Positions 7,779 to 16,431 of a stretch of DNA of 64,000 nucleotides are shown in pieces. How positions within the stretch are numbered: position 1 is the first letter of the stretch; each line of letters begins with the position of its first letter. The translations under genes and the position numbers were made by a program. Source of the DNA: Dyella sp. OK004 (GTDB taxonomy: Bacteria; Pseudomonadota; Gammaproteobacteria; Xanthomonadales; Rhodanobacteraceae); contig NZ_FOZI01000001.1 of assembly GCF_900114495.1 (NCBI RefSeq), forward strand, positions 639,469 through 703,468, in the 5' to 3' direction. A model generated the notes under the pieces. It was not told where the DNA came from. It searched no databases and saw nothing but the letters and a program-made list of their open reading frames with translations.

Positions 7779-7955
7779 AGCGACTCTCCATGACCGTTGC
7801 TCGGCCAGCAGTAGAGGCGGGTTAGCGACAAGGGTCCCCGCTGGATAATACGACGCGAAAGCATCAAGCTTCCGCGACCCTTGTGACGGGCGTGCGACAG
7901 GGAGTCGCATCCGAAAGATCGTGAAGTATGCGGCAAAATTTGGAAAAACTGAACC

Positions 7956-7985
7956 TTGGCAGGCCGGACTTGTTTGCCATAATGC
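7956..7985 (+). promoter_or_regulatory. Candidate clp promoter
   Basis: TTGGCA (7956-7961) and TAATGC (7980-7985) are 18 bases apart and point toward clp, whose start is at 8060. A hairpin-forming stretch CCTTCCGC-TTTG-GCGGAGG lies in the predicted leader. No palindromic CRP-type operator was obvious in the 280-base gap to speD. Confidence 0.5.
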
Positions 7986-8059
7986 CGCGGGGACTGCTTT
8001 AAGACCTGTCAGCCTTCCGCTTTGGCGGAGGGCCCGACCTTACTTAGCTGGGACAGACC

Positions 8060-8755
8060 GTGGCGCAACTCAAATACCAACTCCAACAAGCTTTTGAACG
8101 CTCCCAGGCACCCGCCAATTTCGCTCCCGATCCGGCGTCGATGGAGCGCTTTCTCGCTCTTTGCCACCGCCGGCGCTATCCGGGCAAGACGGCCATCATC
8201 CGGCCCGGTGATCCTGCCAACACTTTGTATTACATCGTCGACGGCTCGCTGGCGGTCTGCACCGAGGACGAGCAGGGTCGCGAGCTGATCCTGGCCTATC
8301 TGAGCCGCGGCCAGTTCATCGGCGAAATGGGGCTGTTCGTGGAACAGGCGCAGCGCGAGTCCATGGTGCGTACCCGTACCCCGTGCGAAATGGCCGAGAT
8401 AAGCTACGAGCGCCTGTTCCATCTGATGGAAGGCCCGCTGCGCGAGGAATGCCCCAAGATCCTGTTCGCCATCGGTTCGCAGCTGACCCACCGCCTGCTG
8501 CGCACCTCGCGCCAGGTCAGCCGCATGGCCTTCATGGACGTTACCAACCGCATCTCACGCACCCTGCTGGACCTGTGTCAGGAACCGGACGCCATGAGCC
8601 ATCCGGAAGGCACCCAGATCCGCATCTCGCGCCAGGAAGTGAGCCGCATCGTCGGTTGCTCGCGCGAAATGGTGGGCCGTGTGCTCAAGCAACTGGAGGA
8701 GCAGGGCATGATCGATGTGGCCGGTAAGACCATCGTGGTGCGTGGCACCCGCTGA
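8060..8755 (+). CDS. clp: CRP/FNR-family regulator Clp
   Basis: A 231-residue transcription factor very similar to Clp (CRP-like protein) of xanthomonads. Residues about 20-140 form the cyclic-nucleotide-binding domain ('GKTAIIRPGDPANTLYYIVD', 'GQFIGEMGLF'), and residues about 170-225 the winged helix with recognition helix in 'SRQEVSRIVGCSREMVGR'. In Xanthomonas, Clp controls virulence factors, extracellular enzymes and type IV secretion-linked traits, and c-di-GMP lowers its DNA binding. That this orthologue responds to c-di-GMP is inference. The start is GTG; the Shine-Dalgarno sequence is weak. A 12-bp hairpin terminator follows. Confidence 0.93.
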   Translation: MAQLKYQLQQAFERSQAPANFAPDPASMERFLALCHRRRYPGKTAIIRPGDPANTLYYIVDGSLAVCTEDEQGRELILAYLSRGQFIGEMGLFVEQAQRESMVRTRTPCEMAEISYERLFHLMEGPLREECPKILFAIGSQLTHRLLRTSRQVSRMAFMDVTNRISRTLLDLCQEPDAMSHPEGTQIRISRQEVSRIVGCSREMVGRVLKQLEEQGMIDVAGKTIVVRGTR

Positions 8756-8780
8756 GATAACGCCGCCACCCTGCCTCATC

Positions 8781-8814
8781 CGACATCCCGGCGCATGCCG
8801 GGATGTCGCTTTTG
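8781..8814 (+). terminator. Terminator after clp
   Basis: A 12-bp stem CGACATCCCGGC / GCCGGGATGTCG with a GCAT loop (8781-8808), followed by CTTTTG. It lies between clp and the convergent MarR-GNAT gene. Confidence 0.75.
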
Positions 8815-8827
8815 AGGGGAAAGACAT

Positions 8828-9796
8828 TCAGCGCTTGCGCGCCTTCTTCGGCGCCTGGTAAATCATGTACACGTCCGCCCGCTCGTAATGCGAGCCCGAC
8901 CGTGTCCCCGGCTGAAACACGAAACCCACCTGCTCGTACATGCGCAGCGCAGTCTTCAGCCGGCTGTTGGACTCAAGGAACAACTCCTTGCCGCCACGCC
9001 GGTGGAATTCGGCGACGGCGGCATCCAGCAACTTGCGGCCAGCGCCGAGCCCGCGAAAGCTCTCGTCCACGCACATCTTGGAAAGCTCATAGACGCCCGG
9101 CGACTCCTGTAGCAGCGCACAGGTGCCGATCACCTCCCCGCCCAACCGCGCAAACAACAGCGCACCACCCGGGCCGACTACATAGCGTTCGGGATCACGC
9201 AGCATCTGCTTGTCGATCTCTTCCAGCCGGAAGTGTCTCTGCAGCCATTGCGCGTTGAGGCGATAAAAGTGTTCAGCCAGGGCCGGCTCGTAGGGAACGA
9301 TTTCCAACGAGGCGGCGCGTAGAGCCGCGTGCTCGGCCAGGATCGCCTCGACAATCGGCCGTTCCTGCAGCGCCTTCTCGCAAGCCGCCATCGCCGCCAG
9401 CAAGCGCTCGCCCTCGTCACCCAGCGCCGCCACGGCACCGCGCCGGATCGAGCACCAGATCACGCCAAGCTGCGATAGCGAGTCCGTGCCCTTGGCGGTC
9501 AGGGTAAGCACGCTGCGACGGCCATCGGCCGGATCGCGCTTGCGGCGGATCATCCCGGCTCGCGCCAGCCGGTCGGCCAGCTGGCTGACCGCCGAATGGG
9601 TTTGGCCAATCGCGGCGGCGACGTCGCCTACCGTGCTCGGCCCGTTTTCCCACAAGTAGCGCAGCACCGGAAACCAGCGCGATTCGATCTGCGCGCCACA
9701 GGTGCGATAGACCTCGTCGGCCGCGCCATAGAAATGATCGCTGAGTGCCTTGAGGCGGCTGCCGAGCGCCAGCTCGGCCAGCGAAGCGAGGTACAT
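8828..9796 (-). CDS. MarR family regulator fused to GNAT acetyltransferase
   Basis: A 322-residue two-domain protein. Residues 1 to about 150 form a MarR-type winged helix ('LRYLWENGPSTVGDVAAAIG', 'QTHSAVSQLADRLARAGMI', 'RKRDPADGRRSVLTLT'). Residues about 160-310 form a GNAT acetyltransferase with the acetyl-CoA loop in 'VDESFRGLGAGRKLLDAAV' and the C-terminal 'MYEQVGFVFQPG'. Such fusions are annotated as bifunctional helix-turn-helix/GNAT proteins; the acetylated substrate is unknown. A 24-base near-palindrome (9814-9837) sits 18 bases before the start and probably autoregulates it. It is convergent to clp. Confidence 0.88.
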   Translation of the reverse strand: MYLASLAELALGSRLKALSDHFYGAADEVYRTCGAQIESRWFPVLRYLWENGPSTVGDVAAAIGQTHSAVSQLADRLARAGMIRRKRDPADGRRSVLTLTAKGTDSLSQLGVIWCSIRRGAVAALGDEGERLLAAMAACEKALQERPIVEAILAEHAALRAASLEIVPYEPALAEHFYRLNAQWLQRHFRLEEIDKQMLRDPERYVVGPGGALLFARLGGEVIGTCALLQESPGVYELSKMCVDESFRGLGAGRKLLDAAVAEFHRRGGKELFLESNSRLKTALRMYEQVGFVFQPGTRSGSHYERADVYMIYQAPKKARKR

Positions 9797-9813
9797 GGAG
9801 ATTACCCTCAGGA

Positions 9814-9837
9814 AATTATGTAAGTACTAACATAATT
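9814..9837 (-). promoter_or_regulatory. Palindromic operator of the MarR-GNAT gene
   Basis: AATTATGT and ACATAATT are exact inverted arms around a centre AAGTACTA that itself contains AGTACT. The 24-base site is AT-rich in a GC-rich region and directly upstream of the MarR start codon, as expected for an autoregulatory MarR operator. Confidence 0.65.
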
Positions 9838-9912
9838 CGCCAGGGACCAGAAAAACAAGTGGCCGGGACAAGCCCGGCCACTCATGCACACAAAACCCAT
9901 CCAAGCGGTCGG

Positions 9913-10617
9913 TCAGAACCAGTCGACGCGCGTCACGCTCCGCCCCAGCGCCCTCTCCAGCCGCTTGCATACCTTAGGCGTGCCATTGACCAGCACCGCC
10001 TCGGCCGCCGGCTTCAGCATCGGAATGTCCTGCAGCGAGTCGCTATAGGCCAGCTGCCACTCGGTCACGCCGGCGGCTTTCAACTTCACCAGCTTGCGCC
10101 GCCCCACGTTATGGAACTTGACGCGCATGCCCAACAGCCCCGGCTTGAACTCCGAGGCGAGCACTTCCAGCTCTTCCAGACCCAGCTGCGCAAGGATCGC
10201 CTTCGCCACCGTCTGCTCGCAGCCGGTCACCACAATCACCCGATCGCCCTCGGCCTGATGACGCCGCAGCGTGCTCAGACCGTCACGGAAAAACTGGCTC
10301 GGCCGGCGCACCAGCGCCGAGGCGAAGGCCGTAGCCGCCTGGGTATAGCGGCGCTCGCTCAGCCCGAGCAGGCCGACATGCACCGCGGTGCGGACCGGAA
10401 TGCGCCAGGAAATCGGCCATGTCACCAGCATCCACGGCAGTGCCGGCAGCAACAGCAGACGGCGCAGCAGCGAGTCGCGGAAACGTTCGCGCATGAACAC
10501 GCTAAACGAATCGCCGCGAAACAGCACGCCATCGAAATCGAACAGCACGGTACGCGGCGCACACACAGCCGCCTCCACCGTTTCGGGCACTATTTCCACC
10601 TTATCCCCTGTCACCAT
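9913..10617 (-). CDS. HAD-superfamily phosphatase (HAD-IB type)
   Basis: A 234-residue HAD hydrolase. Motif I is 'VLFDFDGVL' (nucleophile Asp and acid/base Asp), motif II 'VIVVTGCE' (Thr), motif III a Lys in 'NVGRRKLVKLKA', and motif IV 'AYSDSLQDIPML'. The order and the inserted hydrophobic segment 'LLLLPALPWMLVTWPISW' place it with HAD-IB/SerB-like phosphatases; the hydrophobic stretch may contact the membrane. The substrate is not deducible. It begins six bases after the trpC stop, so it is probably the last gene of the trpGDC transcript. An ATG at 10617 was preferred to a TTG just upstream. Confidence 0.82.
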   Translation of the reverse strand: MVTGDKVEIVPETVEAAVCAPRTVLFDFDGVLFRGDSFSVFMRERFRDSLLRRLLLLPALPWMLVTWPISWRIPVRTAVHVGLLGLSERRYTQAATAFASALVRRPSQFFRDGLSTLRRHQAEGDRVIVVTGCEQTVAKAILAQLGLEELEVLASEFKPGLLGMRVKFHNVGRRKLVKLKAAGVTEWQLAYSDSLQDIPMLKPAAEAVLVNGTPKVCKRLERALGRSVTRVDWF

Positions 10618-10622
10618 CAACC

Positions 10623-11417
10623 TCAGCGCGTAGCGAACAGCTTCTTCAGCTCGCTACCGGGATCCTCGGCGCGCATAAAGGCCTCGCCTACCAGGAAGGC
10701 ACTGATGCCCGCGTCGCGCAGGCGCTCCACGTCGTCGCGCGTATGGATGCCTGACTCGCTGACCAGAATGCGGTCGTACTCCATCAGCGCCTGCAGCTCG
10801 ATCGAGGTATCCAGACTGGTCTCGAAGGTGCGCAGGTTGCGGTTGTTCACGCCGATCAGCGGCACGGGCAGGACCAACGCGCGCTCCAGCTCCTCGGCGT
10901 CATGCACTTCGCACAACACATCCAGGTCCAGCTCGGCCGCCAGCAGCGATAGCTCCAGCAGGGCAGCATCGCCCAGCGCCGCGACGATCAGCAGGATGCA
11001 GTCCGCACCGATCGCACGCGCCTCGTACACCTGATACGGGTCGATCACGAAATCCTTGCGCAGCACCGGCAAGGAGCAGGCATTGCGTGCCTGGCGCAGA
11101 AAATCTTCGCTGCCCTGGAAGAAATCCTTGTCCGTCAGCACTGAGAGACAAGCCGCCCCACCCTTCTCATAACTGCGCGCAATCGCCGCCGGATCGAAAT
11201 CCGGGCGGATCACGCCCTTGCTCGGGCTGGCTTTCTTCACTTCGGCGATAACGGCCGATAGACCGGCATCGATCTTTGCCTCGATCGCCGCGGCAAAGCC
11301 ACGTGTATCGGGCGCATCGGCAGCACGCGCGGTCAGCTCGGCCAGCGGCAGCCTGGCGCTACGCTCCGCGATTTCTTCCGTCTTCCGCGTCAGGATGCGT
11401 TGAAGGATGTCAGTCAT
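10623..11417 (-). CDS. trpC: Indole-3-glycerol-phosphate synthase
   Basis: A 264-residue single-function TrpC (no TrpF fusion), closing the indole ring in tryptophan synthesis. The TIM-barrel motifs are clear: '[20 protein letters not shown]' (catalytic Lys), '[18 protein letters not shown]', '[21 protein letters not shown]', '[16 protein letters not shown]' and '[15 protein letters not shown]'. It lies downstream of trpG and trpD on the same strand. The 104-base gap to trpD holds an inverted REP-like repeat, so trpC expression may differ from that of trpGD. Confidence 0.97.
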   Translation of the reverse strand: MTDILQRILTRKTEEIAERSARLPLAELTARAADAPDTRGFAAAIEAKIDAGLSAVIAEVKKASPSKGVIRPDFDPAAIARSYEKGGAACLSVLTDKDFFQGSEDFLRQARNACSLPVLRKDFVIDPYQVYEARAIGADCILLIVAALGDAALLELSLLAAELDLDVLCEVHDAEELERALVLPVPLIGVNNRNLRTFETSLDTSIELQALMEYDRILVSESGIHTRDDVERLRDAGISAFLVGEAFMRAEDPGSELKKLFATR

Positions 11418-11432
11418 GATCGTCTTTGTTCA

Positions 11433-11511
11433 GTAGGAGCGCACTCTGTGTGCGAACAAGGTTACAACGTCGCCACTCCGCTGGCTTGTCGCGCACAACG
11501 TACGCTCCTAC
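11433..11511. repeat. REP-like inverted repeat, copy 1
   Basis: GTAGGAGCGCACTCTGTGTG on the left and an inverted partner ending in GCTCCTAC on the right frame a short spacer. The same kind of element is found at 43254-43332 and 58511-58601. This copy sits between trpD and trpC. Confidence 0.75.
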
Positions 11512-11521
11512 AGCCTTCGGC

Positions 11522-12577
11522 CTATGCCTGAGCAAGACGCCGGGTGGTTGTCACGAAGGCGTCCATTTTTGCACGAGCCGCGCCGCTGGCAATGGTGGCG
11601 CGCGCCAGTTCGATACCGTCACCGATGGAACCGGCCACGTCGGCCGCATACAGGGCCGCGCCCGCGTTGAGGCAAACGATATCGTGCGCTACGCCGCGGC
11701 GCCCATCCAGCGCGTCCAGCAGCATTGCACGCGACTCCTCCGCGTTCTCCACCCGCAGATTGCGGCTGGACGCCATCGCCAGACCGAAATCCTCCGGCTC
11801 CACTTCGTATTCACGCACCTCGCCGTTGCGCAGCTCGCCGACCAGAGTTGCCGCACCCAGCGAGATCTCGTCCATGCCGTCGCGCCCCCACACCACCAGC
11901 GCATGCTTCGCGCCCAGCTGCTGCAACACGCGCACCTGGATGCCGACCAGGTCAGGATGGAACACGCCCATCAGGATGTTCGGCGCGCCCGCCGGGTTGG
12001 TCAGCGGCCCGAGAATATTGAACAGGGTGCGCACGCCCATTTCCTTGCGCACCGGTGCCACCACCTTCATCGCCGGATGGTGATTGGGCGCAAACATGAA
12101 ACCGATATCAGTCTCAGCCATGCACTGCGCCACCTTCTCAGGCGACAGATCGATCGACGCGCCCAGCGCCTCCAGCACGTCCGCGCTGCCCGACTTGGAC
12201 GACACGCTCCGCCCACCATGCTTGGCGATCCGCGCGCCGGCCGCTGCCGCGACGAACATCGAAGCGGTCGAAATATTGAAACTGGAAGCGCCATCGCCAC
12301 CGGTGCCGACGATATCCACGAAGTGATCGTGCGGCGGCGCGTCCACCTTGGACGCCAGCTCGCGCATGACACGCGCCGCGCCGGTGATCTCGCCGATGGT
12401 TTCTTTCTTCACGCGCAGACCGGTAATGATCGCCGCCGTCATCAGCGGACTCACTTCGCCGCGCATGATCTGGCGCATCAGCTCGATCATCTCGTCATGA
12501 AAGATCTCGCGATGCTCGATGGTCCGTTGCAGTGCTTCCTGCGGGGTGATGGTGATGCTGCGCCCCTGTCCGTTCAT
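11522..12577 (-). CDS. trpD: Anthranilate phosphoribosyltransferase
   Basis: A 351-residue TrpD that transfers phosphoribose to anthranilate. Motifs in order: '[20 protein letters not shown]' (the GTGGD pyrophosphate loop), '[21 protein letters not shown]', '[20 protein letters not shown]', '[15 protein letters not shown]' and 'DGMDEISLG'. The length is normal. Its ATG overlaps the trpG stop by four bases, showing translational coupling. trpE, which would normally be close by, lies about 22 kb away on the same strand. Confidence 0.97.
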   Translation of the reverse strand: MNGQGRSITITPQEALQRTIEHREIFHDEMIELMRQIMRGEVSPLMTAAIITGLRVKKETIGEITGAARVMRELASKVDAPPHDHFVDIVGTGGDGASSFNISTASMFVAAAAGARIAKHGGRSVSSKSGSADVLEALGASIDLSPEKVAQCMAETDIGFMFAPNHHPAMKVVAPVRKEMGVRTLFNILGPLTNPAGAPNILMGVFHPDLVGIQVRVLQQLGAKHALVVWGRDGMDEISLGAATLVGELRNGEVREYEVEPEDFGLAMASSRNLRVENAEESRAMLLDALDGRRGVAHDIVCLNAGAALYAADVAGSIGDGIELARATIASGAARAKMDAFVTTTRRLAQA

Positions 12578-13170
12578 GCGGCCAGCTTCAACGGCAGGCC
12601 GAGGAAGTTGCGCAGCAGATCATGGCCGTGCTGGGTCAAGATGGACTCCGGATGGAACTGCACCCCTTCCACCGCCAGCGTCTTGTGCCGCAGACCCATG
12701 ATCTCGTCGATGGAGCCATCGGCGTTCTCCGTCCACGCCGTCACTTCAAGACAATCCGGCAGCGAAGACTGCTCAACCACCAGCGAGTGGTAGCGCGTCG
12801 CCTCGAATGGATTCGGCAACCCGGCGAACACGCCCTGGCCGCGATGGCGCACCGGCGAGGTCTTGCCGTGCATGATCTGCTTAGCGCGGATCACCTTGCC
12901 GCCAAACGCCTGCCCGATCGCCTGATGCCCCAGGCACACGCCGAACACCGGCATCTCACCCGCCAGCTCGCGCAGCACGTCCAGCGACACCCCCGCATCA
13001 TCCGGCGTACCCGGACCCGGCGAAATCATGATGTGCGACGGCCGCAGCGCACGAATGCCGGCCACGTCCAGCGCATCATTGCGCACCACCTTCACCTCCT
13101 GTCCCAACTCGCCCAGATACTGCACGAGGTTGAAGGTGAAGCTGTCGTAGTTGTCGATCATCAAAAGCAT
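12574..13170 (-). CDS. trpG: Anthranilate synthase component II (glutamine amidotransferase)
   Basis: A 198-residue class I glutamine amidotransferase that feeds ammonia to TrpE. The nucleophile is Cys79 in '[17 protein letters not shown]', and the His-Glu pair is in '[12 protein letters not shown]'. The oxyanion strand '[14 protein letters not shown]' and the start '[20 protein letters not shown]' are textbook. An upstream in-frame extension was rejected because homologues begin at [11 protein letters not shown]. It may also serve as PabA in folate synthesis, as single TrpG/PabA proteins often do. It is the first gene of the trpGDC group. Confidence 0.97.
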   Translation of the reverse strand: MLLMIDNYDSFTFNLVQYLGELGQEVKVVRNDALDVAGIRALRPSHIMISPGPGTPDDAGVSLDVLRELAGEMPVFGVCLGHQAIGQAFGGKVIRAKQIMHGKTSPVRHRGQGVFAGLPNPFEATRYHSLVVEQSSLPDCLEVTAWTENADGSIDEIMGLRHKTLAVEGVQFHPESILTQHGHDLLRNFLGLPLKLAA

Positions 13171-13263
13171 GGCAAGCCTGCAGGCATGCGGCCCCGTGGC
13201 CGCAGGGGAGTCCGCAGTATAGCCGGCCATTTGTGTGGTGCGACGGACCGCCCGGACGGATGT

Positions 13264-14397
13264 CTACACAGCCAGTCTTGGCGCCAACATCGCCGCCGAC
13301 AACCCCGCATCCGCCAGATGCGCCGGCAGCGCCCGCCCCAGCGCCAGACTGGCGCAAGCCTCGCCCATCGCCGCGCTGGTCTGGATGCCGTAGCCGCCCT
13401 GCGCGGCAACCCAGAAGAACCCCTCCGCATCTTTGGTGAAGCCACCGACCAGATCGCCATCGGCGACGAAGGAGCGCAGGCCGGCCCAGGTGCGGGTCGG
13501 CCGGCGGATGCTCAGGGTGGTAGCTTCTTCGATGCGGTAGATACCGAGGGCGATATCCAGTTCTTCCGGCTGCACATCGTGCGGCAGCACGGGGTCGGCG
13601 TTGGCGGCCGAGCCGAGCAACAGGCCGGCGTCGGGCTTGAAGTAGAAGCTCTCGTCGACGTCGATCACGAACGGCCAGTGCGCGGTGGGCAATGCTGGTG
13701 GCGGTTCGAACAGGAAGGCGGAGCGCCGCCGCGGTTCGATACCCAGCGGCGCCACGCCGGCCTGCATCGCGACCTGATCCACCCAGGCGCCGGCCGCATT
13801 GAGCAACAGCGGCGTGCGATAGACCTGCTCGCCAGTGTCCACGTACCAGTGTCCCGGCCCGCGCTCGATGGCAGCAATCTCGACATTCACGCGCAGCTGC
13901 CCACCACGCGCGCGCAGCCCGCGCAGAAACCCCTGATGCAATTCATTGACGTCGATATCCGCCGCACCGGGTTCGAGCAGGCCGATATGCGCCGCCTCCG
14001 GCCGCAACACCGGCACCTGCTCGCGCAGTTCGCGACCGGTTTGCAGAACGAGGTCCGGCGTGAACGGCAGCATCGCCGCATGCATCGCCATCACCTGCTC
14101 CACCTGTGCCTCGGTGCCGATGATCGTGGCGCCACGCGGCGTAAGGATAGGTTGTGACGCAAAGCCAGCCGGCGGACGGTTGAGGAACGGACGCGTTGCG
14201 CGCGTCAGCGCGCGTACCTGCGGCGAACCGTAGGTCTCGGAAAACAGCGCAGCCGATCGCCCAGTGGCATGCACGCCGGCATGCGCCTCGCGTTCCAGCA
14301 CCAGTACCTGCGCATGCGGCGCCATGAAATAAGCCGCCGAAGCGCCGGCCATGCCAGCGCCGATCACGATGGCTTCGATATCCATCACCCGGCTCAT
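13264..14397 (-). CDS. FAD-dependent oxidoreductase, glycine/D-amino-acid oxidase (DadA-like) family
   Basis: A 377-residue DAO-family flavoprotein. The N-terminal Rossmann site is 'IEAIVIGAGMAGASAAYFMA' followed by 'VLVLEREAHAGVHATGRSAA', and the C-terminus has 'GFFWVAAQGGYGIQTSAAMG', the usual FAD-binding end of these oxidases. The family oxidises secondary or D-amino acids to imino/keto acids. In context, D-Ala or D-Glu released from murein peptides are the likely substrates, but this is inference. No signal peptide is seen, so it acts in the cytoplasm or at the inner membrane. The ATG overlaps the symporter stop by four bases; it is the last gene of the minus-strand operon. Confidence 0.82.
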   Translation of the reverse strand: MSRVMDIEAIVIGAGMAGASAAYFMAPHAQVLVLEREAHAGVHATGRSAALFSETYGSPQVRALTRATRPFLNRPPAGFASQPILTPRGATIIGTEAQVEQVMAMHAAMLPFTPDLVLQTGRELREQVPVLRPEAAHIGLLEPGAADIDVNELHQGFLRGLRARGGQLRVNVEIAAIERGPGHWYVDTGEQVYRTPLLLNAAGAWVDQVAMQAGVAPLGIEPRRRSAFLFEPPPALPTAHWPFVIDVDESFYFKPDAGLLLGSAANADPVLPHDVQPEELDIALGIYRIEEATTLSIRRPTRTWAGLRSFVADGDLVGGFTKDAEGFFWVAAQGGYGIQTSAAMGEACASLALGRALPAHLADAGLSAAMLAPRLAV

Positions 14398-15629
14398 GAC
14401 GCATCCGCCGCGGATTGCTTCGCCACCACGCTGGTCGCGGTGAGATCCGCGGTGACATTGCCCAGTGTCGCCAGCGCATCCGGCAGCGTGTCCACCGCCA
14501 GCATCAGACCCAGCGGCCCCACCGGCACACCCATCGCCTGCGCCACCGGCAGGTTGGTGGCCATGAAACTCACCTGCCCCGGCAAACCTACCGAACCCAG
14601 GCTGATCACCACCGCGAGCAACGCACCGGCCACTAGCTGCGCTACGCCCAGGTCCATCCCAAATGCCCACGCGATAAAGCAGGCGGAAGTGACGTACTGC
14701 ACCGGGCTGGTAAGGCGAAACAGGCTCACCGCCATCGGCAGCACCAGCGCCGTGACGTGCGCGGGATAGCCCAGCCGACTACCCGCGCTTTCCAGCATCG
14801 CCGGCATCGACGCCAGCGACGATTGCGTACTGGCCGCCACGATCTGCGCCGGCACCAGCGCCGCGATAAAACGACGTACGCGCTCGCCGCCCCACACCAG
14901 CGCCACCGGCAGCATCATCGCCGTCACCGCGAGATAGAGCAGGCATTCCACCAGCACGTAGATACCCAGCGCGCCGAGCATATGCAGCCCGGCCCGTGCG
15001 CACACCGCGAGGATCAGCGCAAACACACCCAGCGGCGCTACCCACAACACCCAGCGCACCACCACGATCATCGCGTCGGCGACCGCCTGGAAGAATTCCA
15101 CAATCAGCGCCCGCCGCTTCAACTCGATCCGCGTCAACGCAAAGCCAAAGAACAGCGCGAACACCACCAGCGGCAGCATGGCGCTCTGCGCCGCCGCCAT
15201 GATCGCGTTGCTGGGCACGATGCCGTTGAACCATTCGGCCCAGCCTATCGGCGCCACCGCCACCGGCGTGGCCACCGCACGGCCAAGGGCTTCGGTCAAC
15301 GCCGGACTGCGCGGAAACAACGCGAACAGCAAAGGGGCGGCGAGCGCCGCGAACAACGCTCCCGCCACCAGCAACACCACGAATACCACAATGGCGCGGC
15401 GGGCCACCCGGCCCGATGCCGCCGCATCGGTGGCCGTGTTGACGCCCACGATCACCAGCGCAAAAACCAGCGGCACTACCGTCATCTGCAGGGCGTTCAA
15501 CCATAGCCGTCCAAACGGTTGCGCCACATCCGCCACGCGCAAGGCCGTTACCGGATGCCATGCATCCAGCGTCAGCCCAAGCGCCGCACCAGCCGCCAGG
15601 CCGATCAGGACCCGCGTGGTGGCGCTCAC
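14394..15629 (-). CDS. Dicarboxylate/amino acid:cation symporter (DAACS family)
   Basis: A 411-residue inner-membrane transporter related to GltP/DctA. It has about eight to ten hydrophobic segments, the 'TVVPLVFALVIVGV' region after the second helix, a serine-rich hairpin-like 'ASTQSSLASMPAMLESAG' and the C-terminal 'VSLGSVGLPGQVSFMATNLP' and 'DTLPDALATLGNVTADLTAT' segments that line the substrate and cation sites. Typical substrates are glutamate, aspartate, alanine, serine or C4-dicarboxylates. A GTG start at 15629 overlaps the upstream TGA by four bases. In this operon, uptake of Glu or Ala released from peptides is the natural guess. Confidence 0.85.
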   Translation of the reverse strand: MSATTRVLIGLAAGAALGLTLDAWHPVTALRVADVAQPFGRLWLNALQMTVVPLVFALVIVGVNTATDAAASGRVARRAIVVFVVLLVAGALFAALAAPLLFALFPRSPALTEALGRAVATPVAVAPIGWAEWFNGIVPSNAIMAAAQSAMLPLVVFALFFGFALTRIELKRRALIVEFFQAVADAMIVVVRWVLWVAPLGVFALILAVCARAGLHMLGALGIYVLVECLLYLAVTAMMLPVALVWGGERVRRFIAALVPAQIVAASTQSSLASMPAMLESAGSRLGYPAHVTALVLPMAVSLFRLTSPVQYVTSACFIAWAFGMDLGVAQLVAGALLAVVISLGSVGLPGQVSFMATNLPVAQAMGVPVGPLGLMLAVDTLPDALATLGNVTADLTATSVVAKQSAADAS

Positions 15630-16405
15630 GGCAGCGCCCAGTCTTTGCGCAGGCGCACGTATTCCTTTTGCGGCAGCAGGATGAAGATCGGGTTTTCCTC
15701 CGGCTTCAGCCAGGTCAGCAGCATCTGCATTTCCACTTCGTCCATCGCCGTGCAGCCCGCCGTGGTCTCCATCGGCATCTGCCACAGGTGCGCGAAAATG
15801 CAGGAACCCGCGCCGCGCTTGCCGTTGGGGTTCTGCTCGATCACGAAGCCGAGCTCGTAGCGCATGTCGCCGTCGGCATGCAGGTCGCGCCGCATCGGCT
15901 CGGTGGAATCGACCACCGCCTGCTGGCCTACCTCTCGCGCATCGACGATGCGGTTGTAGAGCGGCGAACCGTCGACATCGACGCAATAGTCCGACTCCTG
16001 CAGCGCGCGATAGGGCAACGCGGTGGTCGAGCGTGCGGCGTAACCAAAGGCCTGACCGATGCTGAACACGCCGGCCGCGCTACGCCCATCGCCCTCCTTC
16101 TTTACCGGCCCGCCGGTCTGTGTTGGCTGCAGGCCCTCGCCCCAGGCAGCACCGGAGCGGCCGATGCTTACCGGCACACCCTCGCTCACTTCCTCCCAGG
16201 CGCCATCACCGCGCTCATAGGTGCGCAGGTCGCCATGATCCGTATCCCAGTCGTCGATGGTCACCAGCACGAGCTGGTGCGCGTCCTGCCAGGGCGTGGT
16301 GTTCACGGGTGCCTCTGGCACTTGCCGCACACAGCCGGCGAAGGTGGCCGCCAGTACCAGGCAAGAAACTGAGCGCAGCGCGGAGCGAAGAGATGCGTTG
16401 ACCAT
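15626..16405 (-). CDS. L,D-transpeptidase (YkuD)-like lipoprotein
   Basis: A 259-residue secreted protein. Residues 1-22 form a lipoprotein signal with lipobox LAATFAGC, so it should be anchored in the periplasm. The C-terminal half resembles the YkuD/ErfK L,D-transpeptidase fold, with a candidate His206 in 'CIFAHLWQMPMETTAGCTAM' and Cys218. The spacing and the 'TAGCTAM' core differ from the canonical SHGC motif, so it belongs to the divergent branch often annotated simply as L,D-transpeptidase family. It could crosslink, attach or exchange residues on peptide stems. It lies between the regulator and the symporter in one operon. Confidence 0.75.
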   Translation of the reverse strand: MVNASLRSALRSVSCLVLAATFAGCVRQVPEAPVNTTPWQDAHQLVLVTIDDWDTDHGDLRTYERGDGAWEEVSEGVPVSIGRSGAAWGEGLQPTQTGGPVKKEGDGRSAAGVFSIGQAFGYAARSTTALPYRALQESDYCVDVDGSPLYNRIVDAREVGQQAVVDSTEPMRRDLHADGDMRYELGFVIEQNPNGKRGAGSCIFAHLWQMPMETTAGCTAMDEVEMQMLLTWLKPEENPIFILLPQKEYVRLRKDWALP

Positions 16406-16431
16406 GCGGACCTGTCGACAGAGGAAAACAC

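Noticed and set aside
7011-7793. Long plus-strand frame opposite speD
   Set aside because: Shadow of speD; composition is His/Val/Asp-rich as expected for the opposite strand of a GC-rich gene.
11426-14157. Long plus-strand frames opposite trpD, trpG and the flavoprotein gene
   Set aside because: Their translations are Arg/His/Gln-rich without motifs, while the minus-strand genes have clear catalytic motifs and normal overlaps.
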